A stretch of 34,547 nucleotides of DNA from positions 1-34,547 of the forward strand of contig JANRIC010000049.1 in NCBI GenBank assembly GCA_033765345.1. The letters are read 5' to 3'. This DNA is from JANRIC01 sp033765345. GTDB lineage: Bacteria; Bacteroidota; Bacteroidia; Cytophagales; Microscillaceae. The notes beneath the pieces are model-generated. The model was not told where the DNA came from, made no database searches, and saw nothing but the letters and a program-made list of their open reading frames with translations. Below are positions 1 to 10,562 of this stretch, in pieces (positions within the stretch are counted from its first letter, which is position 1; each line of letters starts with the position of its first letter). Both the position numbers and the translations under genes were made by a program.

Positions 1-2594
1 GCGATTTGAGCACCGTTTTCTGTCCAAACATAACTTACGATCGTGCCATCTGCATCCGTAGAAGCTGCGCCATTCAGACTTACTGCCTGTGAGCCGTTAT
101 TATCGCTATCTGTCACAGTCTGATCTGCTCCAGCATTGGCAGTAGGGAGAGTATTTTGACTGGGCACGGTTACATTCCAGATAAACTGTGTAGAAGCACC
201 TGCGGGTGGCGTACCGTTATCAAGCACAGTAATATCCACATTGTAGGTACCTTCTCCTCCTGCTCCGGCAGTAGACTGAGGCAGATTGGTAAGATTCTCA
301 AAACCACCAGGGAAGCCTTGTCCGTATTTCGCCACACTAAATAGGGCAAAGCGGTCAATCTGATGCCCTGCGGAACGATTAGAAACGATGACTGTAATGG
401 TTTGGGGTTGTTTTACCCAGACATAGATACCGTGAGGATCATTATCGCTGGTGTTAGCATCCCAATCAAATGATCCTGAAGCTCCTCCGGCTCGGTAAAT
501 TTTAAAATAACCGCTTCCACCTGTTCCTTCGGGGACATTGGCCGCACCGCCTAATCCGCTTCCGATCGGGTAGACAATATTGGAAGCATTGCCATTGACG
601 GCAGTAATGATGCCCTGTTCGGTAGCAGTTCCTTGCTGACCAAAGAATACAACGCTGGAAGTATTATTTACTTTCAACCAGCTATCATTGGCATCGGTAC
701 TGGAAGAGCCTGTGTAAGCATTTCTCCAAATAAAGCGGTATACACCTGGTTGTGTAATATTTAAGTTATAGCTTAATTGATCACTGTTGGGGTTTCCAGT
801 ACTGTTGGCTGTTCCTTGTAAATAGGTGATACTGCCAGAAGTTCCCTGTTGCCAGCCATTATTGATTTGGCTAGAAGCTGATTCCATTTCGGCTATAAAA
901 AGCCCTCCGGTTTGTCCTCCAAAGCTTTGTTCTTGGAAAGATCCTGTACCGCTACCAATTGTACCTGTGATTAGCCCTGTACCAGAATTGATAGAAAGAC
1001 CTGGAGGTAAGCCATTGGCAATGTAGGTAAGTGTTTGCTGTGCATTGGCGTCACCATCTTCTGCAACAATTGGCAGGTTGATAACAGAGCCGCTTTCATT
1101 GGTCTGATTACCTGGATTTTGCACGACTGGTGGAAGATTAGCCCCGGCAGGATCAAATAATACTACCAAGACTTGAGAGGCTACACTAATTTGGCCATTT
1201 GTGCCTTTTGTAACCGCAATAAAGTGGTTCAAACCGCCGTTCGGCCCTGCATTTCCACCACCTGGGCTTGTGGTCTGTGTAAGTGTAACGGGTACACTGG
1301 CATTACCTGAGGCATCCAGAGTGACATTATAAACTTGCTTGGCAATGATTTCATTGGCTTCAAAAGCGTCGATGTCGTAACCGACTCCGTCATCATCCAG
1401 TTGTAAACGTCCGTCACCTCTTAGTAGGGTAACTGTACTATTGGGAGCACCCGTGATATTGATTACTTGATTTGCAGTAGTTACAATGACTTGAGAAGCA
1501 TTAGAGCCTTGTAAGGCTACGGTAGGAACTGTCAGTCCGTCAGGCTTATAAATTACGGCTTTGGAACCTCCATTGCTACCATTGTCAAATAGAGACCCAG
1601 TTAGGATAGAACCATCCTGTAATTGAACCGTGACGACCGAGCCAATCAATTCAAAACCAGATACCGAACCTGCATTTCCTGAGTTAGGATCACTCTTGAT
1701 ACTGGTAGGGTCAATATCAACGGAGAAAGTAATTGCCTCACCTGGATTAAAGTCATTGAAATTCAAAGTCATTGCCAGGAAGCCATCTTGATTATTAGTA
1801 CCATTCTGCGGTTTGCTGAAAGGATCAATGGCTGCATTGGCAGGTGTTATATAGCCTGTGCCGCCTACGCTACTTATTTGTAAAGGTTTGGCTACGGCAT
1901 CGCCCGCTAATCCTTCGGGATCAAATACAATATCAGGAAGGAAGGCAGATTCCATATCAATGGTTACCTTCACGATATTTTGATTACCAGTATTGGTCAG
2001 TACCATGGATCCGCCACCAAAAGTACTTGCAAAGAAATCGCCTGAAGTACCGTTGATTTGTAGCTCTGCTACGGGATTTGACGCTACGGGGCTTACATTC
2101 AAAGTAACCAGGATAGTATCGTTTTCGTATCCAGCCACCGGACCTGCGATCAACTGTGCGATGTATGTTCCTGTGGCCAAAGAAGTAGTATTGGCATCAA
2201 GTTCATACTGGACTCCCTGATTGACAGCACTTGTCGTAGCCAACCACGTGGGCGCATTGTTGGTCGTCAAATCAATCAGCGTAATACCAGCAGGAGTTGG
2301 AAGCGTACTTCCATCGCTTGAATTGACGGTGATCAATTGCATTCCTGTTGTACCTTGAACCAAATTAAATGTAACCGAGATAGGGCTGATTACTAAAGAA
2401 GGCGTTACAACGGGAGGCTGATTTTCAACTCTTACTCTGAGCGGAGCAGAACTAAGCCCAGTAGCCTGATCTATTGCATAAGGATTGTTACTCAGAACAG
2501 CCATCAGGTAGTTCAGCTCGAAGCTTCCGACAGTTGCATTTGCAGGTGCAAAGAGGTTCAGATTGACATTGGCTGTACCGCTTCCGTCTACTGA
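1..2594 (-). CDS. C-terminal continuation of the giant multidomain surface protein, displaced by a frameshift, runs off the left edge
   Basis: I translated the minus strand in the frame whose codons end at 2594. It has no stop down to position 3 and reads as a direct continuation of the protein that stops at 2588. In order it holds: a short beta-rich segment; a second copy of the domain found at residues 2170-2345 of the upstream part (about 2085 to 1440 here, sharing the pattern LTGSLxxxGSNGG); a putative Ig domain of the He_PIG type (about 1140-930, GLPPGLSI); a carbohydrate-binding-like beta module (about 925-330); and the start of a PKD-like domain with the typical PTANAGADQ opening (about 150-3). 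There is no natural start of its own; internal ATGs occur but none has a leader peptide. The C-terminus, where a type IX secretion sorting domain would be expected, is outside the window. The reading frame is certain; whether it is translated depends on whether the frameshift is real. Confidence 0.8.
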
Positions 2595-5500
2595 CCGCTG
2601 TAAAGTACCTTTTGATCTGCTAAATTGGCATAAAAATCTGCATTTTGCACACTGCTTACTGCTGGAATGATCGCATTGGCAGGCGTAAAGTTGGTACCTA
2701 ATTGAAGTACAGAGAAATACGCATTGGGTGTACCAGTAATTGTAAGTACCTGATTGGCAGCACCTACTTCTACATTTTGACCAGCAAAACCTTGTAAAGC
2801 AATACTTGGTGCTGTTGGCTGGGAAGCACCTGTAAGAAGCACTTGTCCTCCTCCATTACTGCCGTCTTGGTAGAGGCTTCCTGTCAGGATAGTTCCATCA
2901 CTAAAAGTAATAGTTACAGTAGCACCGCTTAATTCAAGCCCTGAAACAGCCCCTGAACCACCAGCCCCGGGGATATCTTTGATGCTATTGGGGTCTACAT
3001 CAATACCTCCGATGAGTTGTTCATTGGGGTCAAAGTTGGTAAAGTTGAGTGTTACTACATCATAGCCGCCATTACGCTCCATAGAGAATGGTGTAGAGCA
3101 GTCTGCATCAGCCAATTCTGTACCTCCATCACCGGGAACGGTAAGTCCAAGGTTCGCAGCACTTGTGCTACTTGCATTCAGGTTTAAACATTGTGCTGTG
3201 GCATCTCCGCCATTGCCCACGGGATCCCAAACCATATCCGGGAAGATTCCGGTACTTACATCGATCTTCACCTGCGTGATTTGTAATCCCAGTGTAGATT
3301 GATTAAAAATTTGGATGGTGCTGGTACCAAAGGTAGTTGCTCCGAAACCTCCACCTGGGGTAATTTCTAGGAGAGCCTGAGGTAAGCCAATCGCAGCAGG
3401 ATTAATGGTAATCGTGATTTCATCAATGATAGAAGCGTTACATTGATCTGCCACAGTAGCAATGATGTTGTGTACACCTACGCTTAGGTTAGATACATTG
3501 ATTGATGCGCCTGTACCTAAGGAAGGGCCGCCTACGCCATCAGTCCACTGGATATTGGCAGACAAATCGCCGTCTTCGGTATCATTGGCTGAAGCCGTAA
3601 GATTGATATTTTCTCCTTGAGTAAAACTACTGCCATTGGGTGGTGTAGCAATTACAATTGTTGGAGAAGTATTCTGAATAAGGGCAATATTCAGTTCATC
3701 CGAATCTGTAAGTGGGACTGCATCAGTAATGGAAGCTGTCACAATCTGACCATTGCTTACTGTGGTAGTCAGAGAAGCTCCTGTTCCTAACAAATTGCCA
3801 TTGGAAGTCCACTTGATCAGTGAAGATAAATCTCCTTGTTCAGGATCGGTAGCGGTGGCTGTTAAGGTTACTTCTTCTCCGTTGGCACCGCAATCAAGCA
3901 CTGATGTAAAATCAGCTATATCCACTGTTGGCGTTTGATTAGGTACAAAGGTGGCTGCATCGCTGATACAGAGGGCACTGATTTTACCGTTATTGGCACT
4001 GGCAGGGAAGCTGATGTTTAAAACTCCATCCGTTACGGTTACCTGATAATTTTTGATTACTCCGTTTAGTGCACCAAATTGGCTAAATAAATCCAGTCCT
4101 GTTTCTACGACATTGCCTTCTAATTCAATATCAAACACTCTAAACCCAGCTCCTTCATTTGCTCCACCTCCGGGTGCACCTACATACAGCTCCGAAAGAT
4201 ACAACTCAACAGCGAAAGTACCATTACCGGTTGGGATGGCATATTGCAAATTGGTATTAAAGCGTTCAGTTTGCAATAAATCTTCTTCAGGGCTGGAAAT
4301 GACTGTACCTCCGATTGCATTGGCACTAGATACACTTCCGAATGTTTGTCCATTCAAGAAGTAATTATCTGCAACAAATGATTTTCCGAAGGCATTAATT
4401 GCGTCGCCACCGGCATTGATACAAAGTGGTAAGGTCACCCCTACTATCGGATCGATTACCACACTCGTTGTAGTTGTACTAGTAATCCCACAACCGTCAG
4501 TAACGGTGGCGGTAATCGTATGTGTAGCTATGCTCAGATTGGCTGTGCTGATTGTAGACCCTGTACCGAGGCTACCGTCTACATTAGAACTCCAACTTAT
4601 ACTGGAAGCTATATTACCATCCTGGGCATCGTTTGCTGTAGCTGTAAATATGACTACATCTTCACTGCTAAATGTGGCAGGATTTTGACTTGGCGAAGTA
4701 ATCGTCAGGACAGGTACATCATTATTGATTTTGGTAAAGGTGTAATTATTCAGATTAAATAAGAAAGGATCACCGGCTACTCCAGCAGGTTTGTTGAATA
4801 AGAAGCGGATGGTTTGATTATCCCCCGCAGTCAGATTAACAGAACCAGTAAAGCTTTGGTAAGTTTGCCAGCCTCCGGTATCTCCTTGGATGGCCAAATA
4901 GCCGATCGTTTGATTACCAGATAGTACAGTAATTGTACCTCCTGAAGCACCTGCTGCTGTGTTGACAGCCGCCTGTGCAGATAGTGCGTAACAACCGCTT
5001 TCGTCTACACATACAGAATAATCCACAAAAGAAGCATCTTTGATAAATCCGATGTTTACAAGTCCGGGAGCTGTTCCTTCGGTTTGAATATCAGTCGATT
5101 TAGCTGTAAAGCTTTCTGCCTCTAACAAACCGGGAAGTGCTGTTCCGGCACAGCTTGGCTCAGGTCCGGTCACTTCAAAAAGCTCCCAAACGGCTGTGAA
5201 AGGCGAGCCGTCGGTCGCAGTTGCGGCGCCACTAGAAGCTGAAGAAATAATTCCAACAGCTAATACACCATTTTGGATAAAGCTTGAGATATTTACCGAA
5301 GTCCAGGTAAAGCTTACAGGTATTCCATCCAACTCATAACGAGGTGTTGCCAAACCTGTTGCGGGGTCAATATCTATATACAAGTCAATCAGATTTGAAG
5401 CACGAATGGCTGAGGTATTTACTTGATTTTGCTCACTGCCACTGGTAACGTTGTTTGTTTCAATCGCTCTTTGGGCTCGTACTGTGGTGGCGTTTTGAAC

Positions 5501-8500
5501 ACCAATTACAAACTTCATATAGTTTGCTTGGTTTCCTTGTCCCAGTTGTAATCCAACAGCTTGGAATGAATTTATCTGAGGATCTGAATTGGGGAAAGGA
5601 TTCTGAATACGTGTGTGTACTGTAAAAGGCACATTGGGGACTACAATCCCAGTCTGGAAGCCATTTGACTGGTTATTTTGTGTACCAAAAGCATCTCCTC
5701 CATCAATATTTCCTGTGCCTGTTGTGAGGTTAATTGTCAATGTACCTGCCGTATTATCCACAATGATATTATTGGGATTAAACTGACTCAAATAATTGGC
5801 AGTACCATTGGTCATCATGCCTGTAAAGCCAGAACAGAGCAGGGAATTGTCGATTTTCTGGTCAAAATTCAATACCAAAGGTAGATTTGTAGTGGTACCG
5901 TTGTTGGCATCGAGGGCAAAAGCATCGTTTACATCTAAGATTCCGTCGTTATCATCATCTGTATCTACGGAATTGATCTGGCCGTCATTGTCTTGATTGG
6001 CATTGGCGATATCCGCACAATCGGCAACCACTGGCGCAGTAACAGTCCATTGGAAATTCACGGTTTGAGCGTCTGCGTTGTTTCCATCAGCATCATTGAC
6101 CGTAACGGTCACAGCATAAGGGCTATTGGTAGCAGCTCCTGTGGAGATTGTACCGCTGATAAGCCCTGTTGTATTGCTGATACTTAGTCCGGTCGGTAAG
6201 CCTGTTGCTGCATAACTCAAAGCACCATCACCCCCTGTGGCAGCTACTTGCAGATTTATAGCAGTTCCCTCAAGGTTGGTTTGATTACTAATGCTTGTTA
6301 CGTTAATGGGTATCTCTGTGGGTGGATTAGCACCTAAACTAAATACCTCGATGGCGGAAATTTTGGCTTGATTCACACTGGCTGTACCTACAATATTCAA
6401 TGTGCCGTCATTCACAGTCACGTCAAAAGTTTTGACTACTGCTGTAGCAGTTCCCACATCTGCAATGATGTCATAGTTATCCAAAAGGGTTTGTCCTTCT
6501 ACAATTACATCAAAGACTCTGGATCCTACTCCACCACCTGAACCACCGCCAGGCAAGCCAAAGTAAATTTCAGCAAAGTGCAGGTTAATGCGGTATGTTC
6601 CAGGCTGCGAAATGGGTATCTGGTATTGCCAACCACTTGATCCGCTTCGCTCGGTCTGATAAATGAAATCTTTATCTGTGTTGGCAATGGCAGTACCTAC
6701 AGGATTCTGACTAGCAGGATAAGGATTTCCTGAAACGGAGTACTGATCTGCCGACCAAAGATTGCCCTGCGGATCTGTATATGAATCATTATCCCCTGCA
6801 TTGATTCTGAACAATACTTGCGGTTCATTGGTAACTGTCACTGTAAAAGTTTGCTCCACAAAGAGATTTTCTCCGTCTGTGGCTCTTACCGTGATGTTGG
6901 AGGTAGCAGGGTTACTGGGGAAAGTTAGGGTCAGGATATTGCCTAGAATACTTGCTCCTACAGCATTGTTGCTGTTGCTTTGAATAGCATAAGTCAATGT
7001 GCCGTTGTCATCAAAGAAATTATCCAGATTAATATTCTGGGCAGGATCATTGACAAAAGCCTCCACGTCAGGCAGTGCATTCGTAATAAAAGGAGCATTG
7101 CCTTCTACCTTGATAAAATCCCAGTTGGAAGCAAAATTATCATCGCTATCAGCAGTACCAATGATTCCGACAGCCAGTAAGGTGTTGTCATTTTGAATGG
7201 CATTAAGTACCGAACCTATAGCATTAAAAGGGCTGCCTACATTCGTTTTAGCTCCACCATTGATAGAAAACTGAGGCTGGACAGAACCGTTGGCAGGATT
7301 CACCATAAAATACAATTCAATAGAATTGACATTGGCAGGGATCGTGATGGGTGAAAAAGCCCCTACATTGGCTGTACCATTATTTTCGCTCACTACCTGT
7401 ACGATTTTTTCTGAGCCATCAGAGGTGAGTACCAGCTTGATGTAATTGTCCTGATCTCCCGTACCAATAAACAAACCTTGTGATTCGGTATTGCTCCAGT
7501 TGTGGAAGGGTGGGAACATGGCAGCACTCACTTCAAACATTCCAGTACTTGTACCTACTTTGGCAGCCATTTGGAAGGCTTTCTCCTGGTCGTTTTGATT
7601 GCCTAAGGCATCTCCAGTGGTATGATAGATTGTCATTGCACCAATGGCTCCTCCGTAGATATCATCCGTATCTGCGTTAGAAGCAGTAGGATCATCCAAC
7701 CAGTTCTGATAATTGGGGTTTGCGGTGCCGTTGTTCATTAAACCTGTCAAGCCCAGACCTAAATAACCTACCACTTTACCATTTCCATCCAGTTGTTGAG
7801 AAAAAAGCTCGTTATTGATTGGAAGGGTGGCTTCAGCCAATGCGTTGGCATTTTGGGTATAATTGTATAATTGGAAAGGATCATTGGCATCCAAAGTACC
7901 GTCGTTGTCATCATCAGTATCATTGAGGTCGGACACATTATCTCCGTCATTATCTGTGGGGAAGTTCCCTCCATTACAAAGGTCGGTATTGTTATCTATT
8001 TCATCCTGATTGATAAATCCATCATTGTCATTATCAGCCGTTGGGCTGTAGCCAGGTTCACCAGGGTTGATACAAATCACAAAGTCATTGGGTTCTAATA
8101 CCACAATCCGGCTATCAAAAGTAGCCGCCCAGATCGTACCAGGGAAGATATCAGCATCCCCCTGACAAGTAATCCCTAGAGGATTACCACCGCTAGTAGA
8201 AAATTTATTTTGCTCTACGGTAGCAGTAGTACCATTATTGCCCAAGATGACTCGGTGCAAATTTCCACCTGATTGCCCTGCGATAAGGTTTCCTTGCATC
8301 TGCCCTCCGAAGTTAGAGGCAGTATATTCGTCAATGCCATTGGTGTTATTTTGCCAAGTAGCAATGATGATGTCTTCGTCACCGTCAGGGTTGGCATTGC
8401 CACTCAAATCAGGCTGACGAAAATCTGCATTCGGTGCAAAAAATAGTGCGGCATCTACAGGCGGCCAGTTGGCAGGAAGGGCTGATTCGGGGTCTGTGCT

Positions 8501-9886
8501 AGAGTTGGGTGTACTTCCATCAGGGTCATACAGTTGCGTTCTGAAGGCATCATCTGTGAAGGCGGTAGCAGTAAAATAATTGGCACTGGCATCCGAGTGG
8601 GTACCTCGAGTGTACAGTCCTGCATTTGGGTTTGCACGAACAGGGCAAGGGTGACCACCATACACACTTCCGAAGGTATAATTCTGAATATTGGTTGTTA
8701 CTAGATTCAGGTGATCATCGTTATTTACCTGTGGATCAAAAGGCGAGTTATTCGGCCCTGAATCGGGTCCACTGCTGCCTGGTTCGCCTACCCTAAAGAT
8801 ATTGGATACTAGGTTTGGATTTGCTTCGTATTCAGGATAACCTCCCCATCCACCGTTGGCACCGTTGTCGGTTACATATACGCCACCGTTTTCGGTAATT
8901 ACTAAGTCATAGGTATTGCGATAACCGGGCGAGAACATCTGCACAGGGCTTCCTACGACCAATTTAGCCATATTCAAGCCGTCATTACCCCCCCAGGGGT
9001 CATTTACATCCACTCCGTTGTATCCGGCTGTGTTGGGATCTGTAATTCCATTGGCATTGGCACGGGTAGGATCATCCAGGGTAGGTAGATCATAGACATA
9101 ACTGCGACCACTTGCCGCATCGGTCAAAATAGGCATGCTCTCAAGCATGGTCAGGTTTACAGAAAGTACGGCACCTGAGAGGGCATACTCTGTAATATAG
9201 GCAAAATTATTAGAAGGAGCACCTGCATTGGTGAATCCTCCACTACACACAATAAGGTACTTCGTACCATTGACTGTGATAAATTCCAGCCCATTGGTAG
9301 CGTGGTTTTCTTCTGAGCGAGGCAAGCCTCTGACCAAATCTACGGCTACCCAGGCATTTCCATTCCAGGTAAGGCGTGTGATAACTCCGGAGTTGGTATC
9401 GAGATTAGTATCTCCTCCGCCACCTCCGGCACCAACGCGGCTATCAGAAGAAGTAACATAAATTACCGGGTTGGCGGCTGTACCTGCTACGGTCAGTCCG
9501 GTTACTTCACGAGAGTTCACGCCTGTATTCAGCGTACCATCATCATTGTGGTTTGGAATTGATTTTACCAAGGTAATGGTTTGCGAGGCAGTAACCTGAT
9601 ACGCCCCAGTACCTTCGTTTCTTTGGATGGTAAATACTTTAATGTCGCCATCTACTTCGGATACATAGAGACGGTTGTCCGGGCCAAATTCCAGGGAGGT
9701 ACTGCTGGAAATGGAGCCGTTTCCGTTAAAGTTAAGTGTTTTAAGGTTAAAAGCGATATTTTGACTTTGTACCCAATGAATACTTAGCCAAAAAACAAGC
9801 AGACCTGAGCAGAGGTTTCGCCATCTCAGCCATCGATTACTCGTAGGTGGATGTAAATGAGCTGTTTTGTTTTGGATTATTAACAT
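2588..9886 (-). CDS. Giant secreted multidomain protein: sugar-dehydrogenase-like propeller, malectin, CBM6 and Ig-like domains (3' end frameshifted)
   Basis: Large exported protein, probably cell-surface carbohydrate binding. Residues are counted from a TTG at 9892; I prefer the ATG two codons later at 9886. A hydrophobic signal segment lies at 27-44. Order of parts: propeller of the glucose/sorbosone dehydrogenase type (45-605); calcium-binding thrombospondin-3-like repeats (616-674) with DNDNDG-type motifs; lectin/LamG-like module (677-930); Ig-like segment (935-1022); malectin (1026-1185, GTYRINLHFAEIYFG); He_PIG Ig domain (1195-1290); a second DxDxDG cluster (1299-1326); a second lectin-like module (1330-1577); CBM6 (1588-1723); Ig-like (1725-1815); second malectin (1822-1977); two Ig-like domains (1987-2164); and a domain repeated beyond the frameshift (2170-2345). 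The frame ends at TAG 2590-2588, but the coding signal continues one base off. Whether the propeller still has enzyme activity cannot be told. A downstream terminator is not visible because the gene leaves the window. Confidence 0.88.
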   Translation of the reverse strand: MLIIQNKTAHLHPPTSNRWLRWRNLCSGLLVFWLSIHWVQSQNIAFNLKTLNFNGNGSISSSTSLEFGPDNRLYVSEVDGDIKVFTIQRNEGTGAYQVTASQTITLVKSIPNHNDDGTLNTGVNSREVTGLTVAGTAANPVIYVTSSDSRVGAGGGGGDTNLDTNSGVITRLTWNGNAWVAVDLVRGLPRSEENHATNGLEFITVNGTKYLIVCSGGFTNAGAPSNNFAYITEYALSGAVLSVNLTMLESMPILTDAASGRSYVYDLPTLDDPTRANANGITDPNTAGYNGVDVNDPWGGNDGLNMAKLVVGSPVQMFSPGYRNTYDLVITENGGVYVTDNGANGGWGGYPEYEANPNLVSNIFRVGEPGSSGPDSGPNNSPFDPQVNNDDHLNLVTTNIQNYTFGSVYGGHPCPVRANPNAGLYTRGTHSDASANYFTATAFTDDAFRTQLYDPDGSTPNSSTDPESALPANWPPVDAALFFAPNADFRQPDLSGNANPDGDEDIIIATWQNNTNGIDEYTASNFGGQMQGNLIAGQSGGNLHRVILGNNGTTATVEQNKFSTSGGNPLGITCQGDADIFPGTIWAATFDSRIVVLEPNDFVICINPGEPGYSPTADNDNDGFINQDEIDNNTDLCNGGNFPTDNDGDNVSDLNDTDDDNDGTLDANDPFQLYNYTQNANALAEATLPINNELFSQQLDGNGKVVGYLGLGLTGLMNNGTANPNYQNWLDDPTASNADTDDIYGGAIGAMTIYHTTGDALGNQNDQEKAFQMAAKVGTSTGMFEVSAAMFPPFHNWSNTESQGLFIGTGDQDNYIKLVLTSDGSEKIVQVVSENNGTANVGAFSPITIPANVNSIELYFMVNPANGSVQPQFSINGGAKTNVGSPFNAIGSVLNAIQNDNTLLAVGIIGTADSDDNFASNWDFIKVEGNAPFITNALPDVEAFVNDPAQNINLDNFFDDNGTLTYAIQSNSNNAVGASILGNILTLTFPSNPATSNITVRATDGENLFVEQTFTVTVTNEPQVLFRINAGDNDSYTDPQGNLWSADQYSVSGNPYPASQNPVGTAIANTDKDFIYQTERSGSSGWQYQIPISQPGTYRINLHFAEIYFGLPGGGSGGGVGSRVFDVIVEGQTLLDNYDIIADVGTATAVVKTFDVTVNDGTLNIVGTASVNQAKISAIEVFSLGANPPTEIPINVTSISNQTNLEGTAINLQVAATGGDGALSYAATGLPTGLSISNTTGLISGTISTGAATNSPYAVTVTVNDADGNNADAQTVNFQWTVTAPVVADCADIANANQDNDGQINSVDTDDDNDGILDVNDAFALDANNGTTTNLPLVLNFDQKIDNSLLCSGFTGMMTNGTANYLSQFNPNNIIVDNTAGTLTINLTTGTGNIDGGDAFGTQNNQSNGFQTGIVVPNVPFTVHTRIQNPFPNSDPQINSFQAVGLQLGQGNQANYMKFVIGVQNATTVRAQRAIETNNVTSGSEQNQVNTSAIRASNLIDLYIDIDPATGLATPRYELDGIPVSFTWTSVNISSFIQNGVLAVGIISSASSGAATATDGSPFTAVWELFEVTGPEPSCAGTALPGLLEAESFTAKSTDIQTEGTAPGLVNIGFIKDASFVDYSVCVDESGCYALSAQAAVNTAAGASGGTITVLSGNQTIGYLAIQGDTGGWQTYQSFTGSVNLTAGDNQTIRFLFNKPAGVAGDPFLFNLNNYTFTKINNDVPVLTITSPSQNPATFSSEDVVIFTATANDAQDGNIASSISWSSNVDGSLGTGSTISTANLSIATHTITATVTDGCGITSTTTTSVVIDPIVGVTLPLCINAGGDAINAFGKSFVADNYFLNGQTFGSVSSANAIGGTVISSPEEDLLQTERFNTNLQYAIPTGNGTFAVELYLSELYVGAPGGGANEGAGFRVFDIELEGNVVETGLDLFSQFGALNGVIKNYQVTVTDGVLNISFPASANNGKISALCISDAATFVPNQTPTVDIADFTSVLDCGANGEEVTLTATATDPEQGDLSSLIKWTSNGNLLGTGASLTTTVSNGQIVTASITDAVPLTDSDELNIALIQNTSPTIVIATPPNGSSFTQGENINLTASANDTEDGDLSANIQWTDGVGGPSLGTGASINVSNLSVGVHNIIATVADQCNASIIDEITITINPAAIGLPQALLEITPGGGFGATTFGTSTIQIFNQSTLGLQITQVKIDVSTGIFPDMVWDPVGNGGDATAQCLNLNASSTSAANLGLTVPGDGGTELADADCSTPFSMERNGGYDVVTLNFTNFDPNEQLIGGIDVDPNSIKDIPGAGGSGAVSGLELSGATVTITFSDGTILTGSLYQDGSNGGGQVLLTGASQPTAPSIALQGFAGQNVEVGAANQVLTITGTPNAYFSVLQLGTNFTPANAIIPAVSSVQNADFYANLADQKVLYSGQ

Positions 9887-9892
9887 AAGCAA

Positions 9893-10522
9893 TTTTTTAT
9901 TTGAACAAAAGTTTTAGGTCCCCATAATGGGTACATGATAAGATGATTTAAGTACATAGACATGAGCCTGGTTGGGCTGACAATTATATTTTTGCTAGTA
10001 GAAATAAATTATTAATATATTTTATACAATAATTTCTTTTTTTTATTACATTTTTAAAAAACATAATAATTTAGCTTATAGAAAAACACATAGACTAATA
10101 TTTCTGATATTTTCCTAACTTGATAAAATTTTGTCAAAAGAAATTATCTTCCATCTACTCGATGGGTAATGATTTGGTTGATTAATTGTCAGTAAATTAC
10201 AAGGACTTCTATCTTTTAAAGGATAAATTAGATGAGTGTATTTATCCTTTTGAAATGTTGGTTAAGGTCACAGCAAAAATAAGTTCTGATTAAATATAGT
10301 TAAAGAGATAGAAGTTTTTTCTCCCTTAAATACAGGAAATAAATCAAATATAATGATTAAAATTTTTACTGGATTGAAGCATTTGTGTTTGCAAGGTATG
10401 GATTAAAATATAAGCATGCAAGTTTTTAATATAAATTTTATTATTTTAACGATTTCATCCAGCCTTATTTAGCATTAAATATCTGATTATAAGTGAGTTA
10501 AATTCTAGAAAAAAGTTCCTTC
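9893..10522. other. AT-rich intergenic region, no gene seen
   Basis: About 630 bases of strongly AT-rich DNA between the giant gene (start 9886, leftward) and the fabH terminator. I see no ORF with coding character on either strand and no RNA gene. It presumably carries the promoter and leader of the giant gene. I found no exact TAnnTTTG element at a convincing distance; a one-mismatch version (AACTTTTG on the minus strand) lies just upstream of the start near 9904-9911. Confidence 0.6.
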
Positions 10523-10549
10523 AAAAAAAAAGGCGATGCAAATCGCCTT
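10523..10549 (-). terminator. Intrinsic terminator of the KAS III gene
   Basis: On the minus strand, a perfect 8-bp stem AAGGCGAT / ATCGCCTT with a four-base loop is followed directly by a run of T (plus-strand A run 10523-10531). It begins 14 bases past the stop codon of the ketoacyl-ACP synthase gene, the classic layout of a factor-independent terminator. Confidence 0.85.
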
Positions 10550-10562
10550 CATGTTATTCATT

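Noticed and set aside
2588..2610. Programmed -1 ribosomal frameshift in the giant gene
   Set aside because: No X-XXY-YYZ slippery heptamer in the right frame (the nearby CAA AAG does not fit) and no evident downstream stem; a one-base deletion or sequencing error explains it more simply.
9893..10522. Hidden small gene or RNA in the long AT-rich gap
   Set aside because: Stops are frequent in all frames, and I see no tRNA-like cloverleaf or stable structure apart from the fabH terminator at its end.
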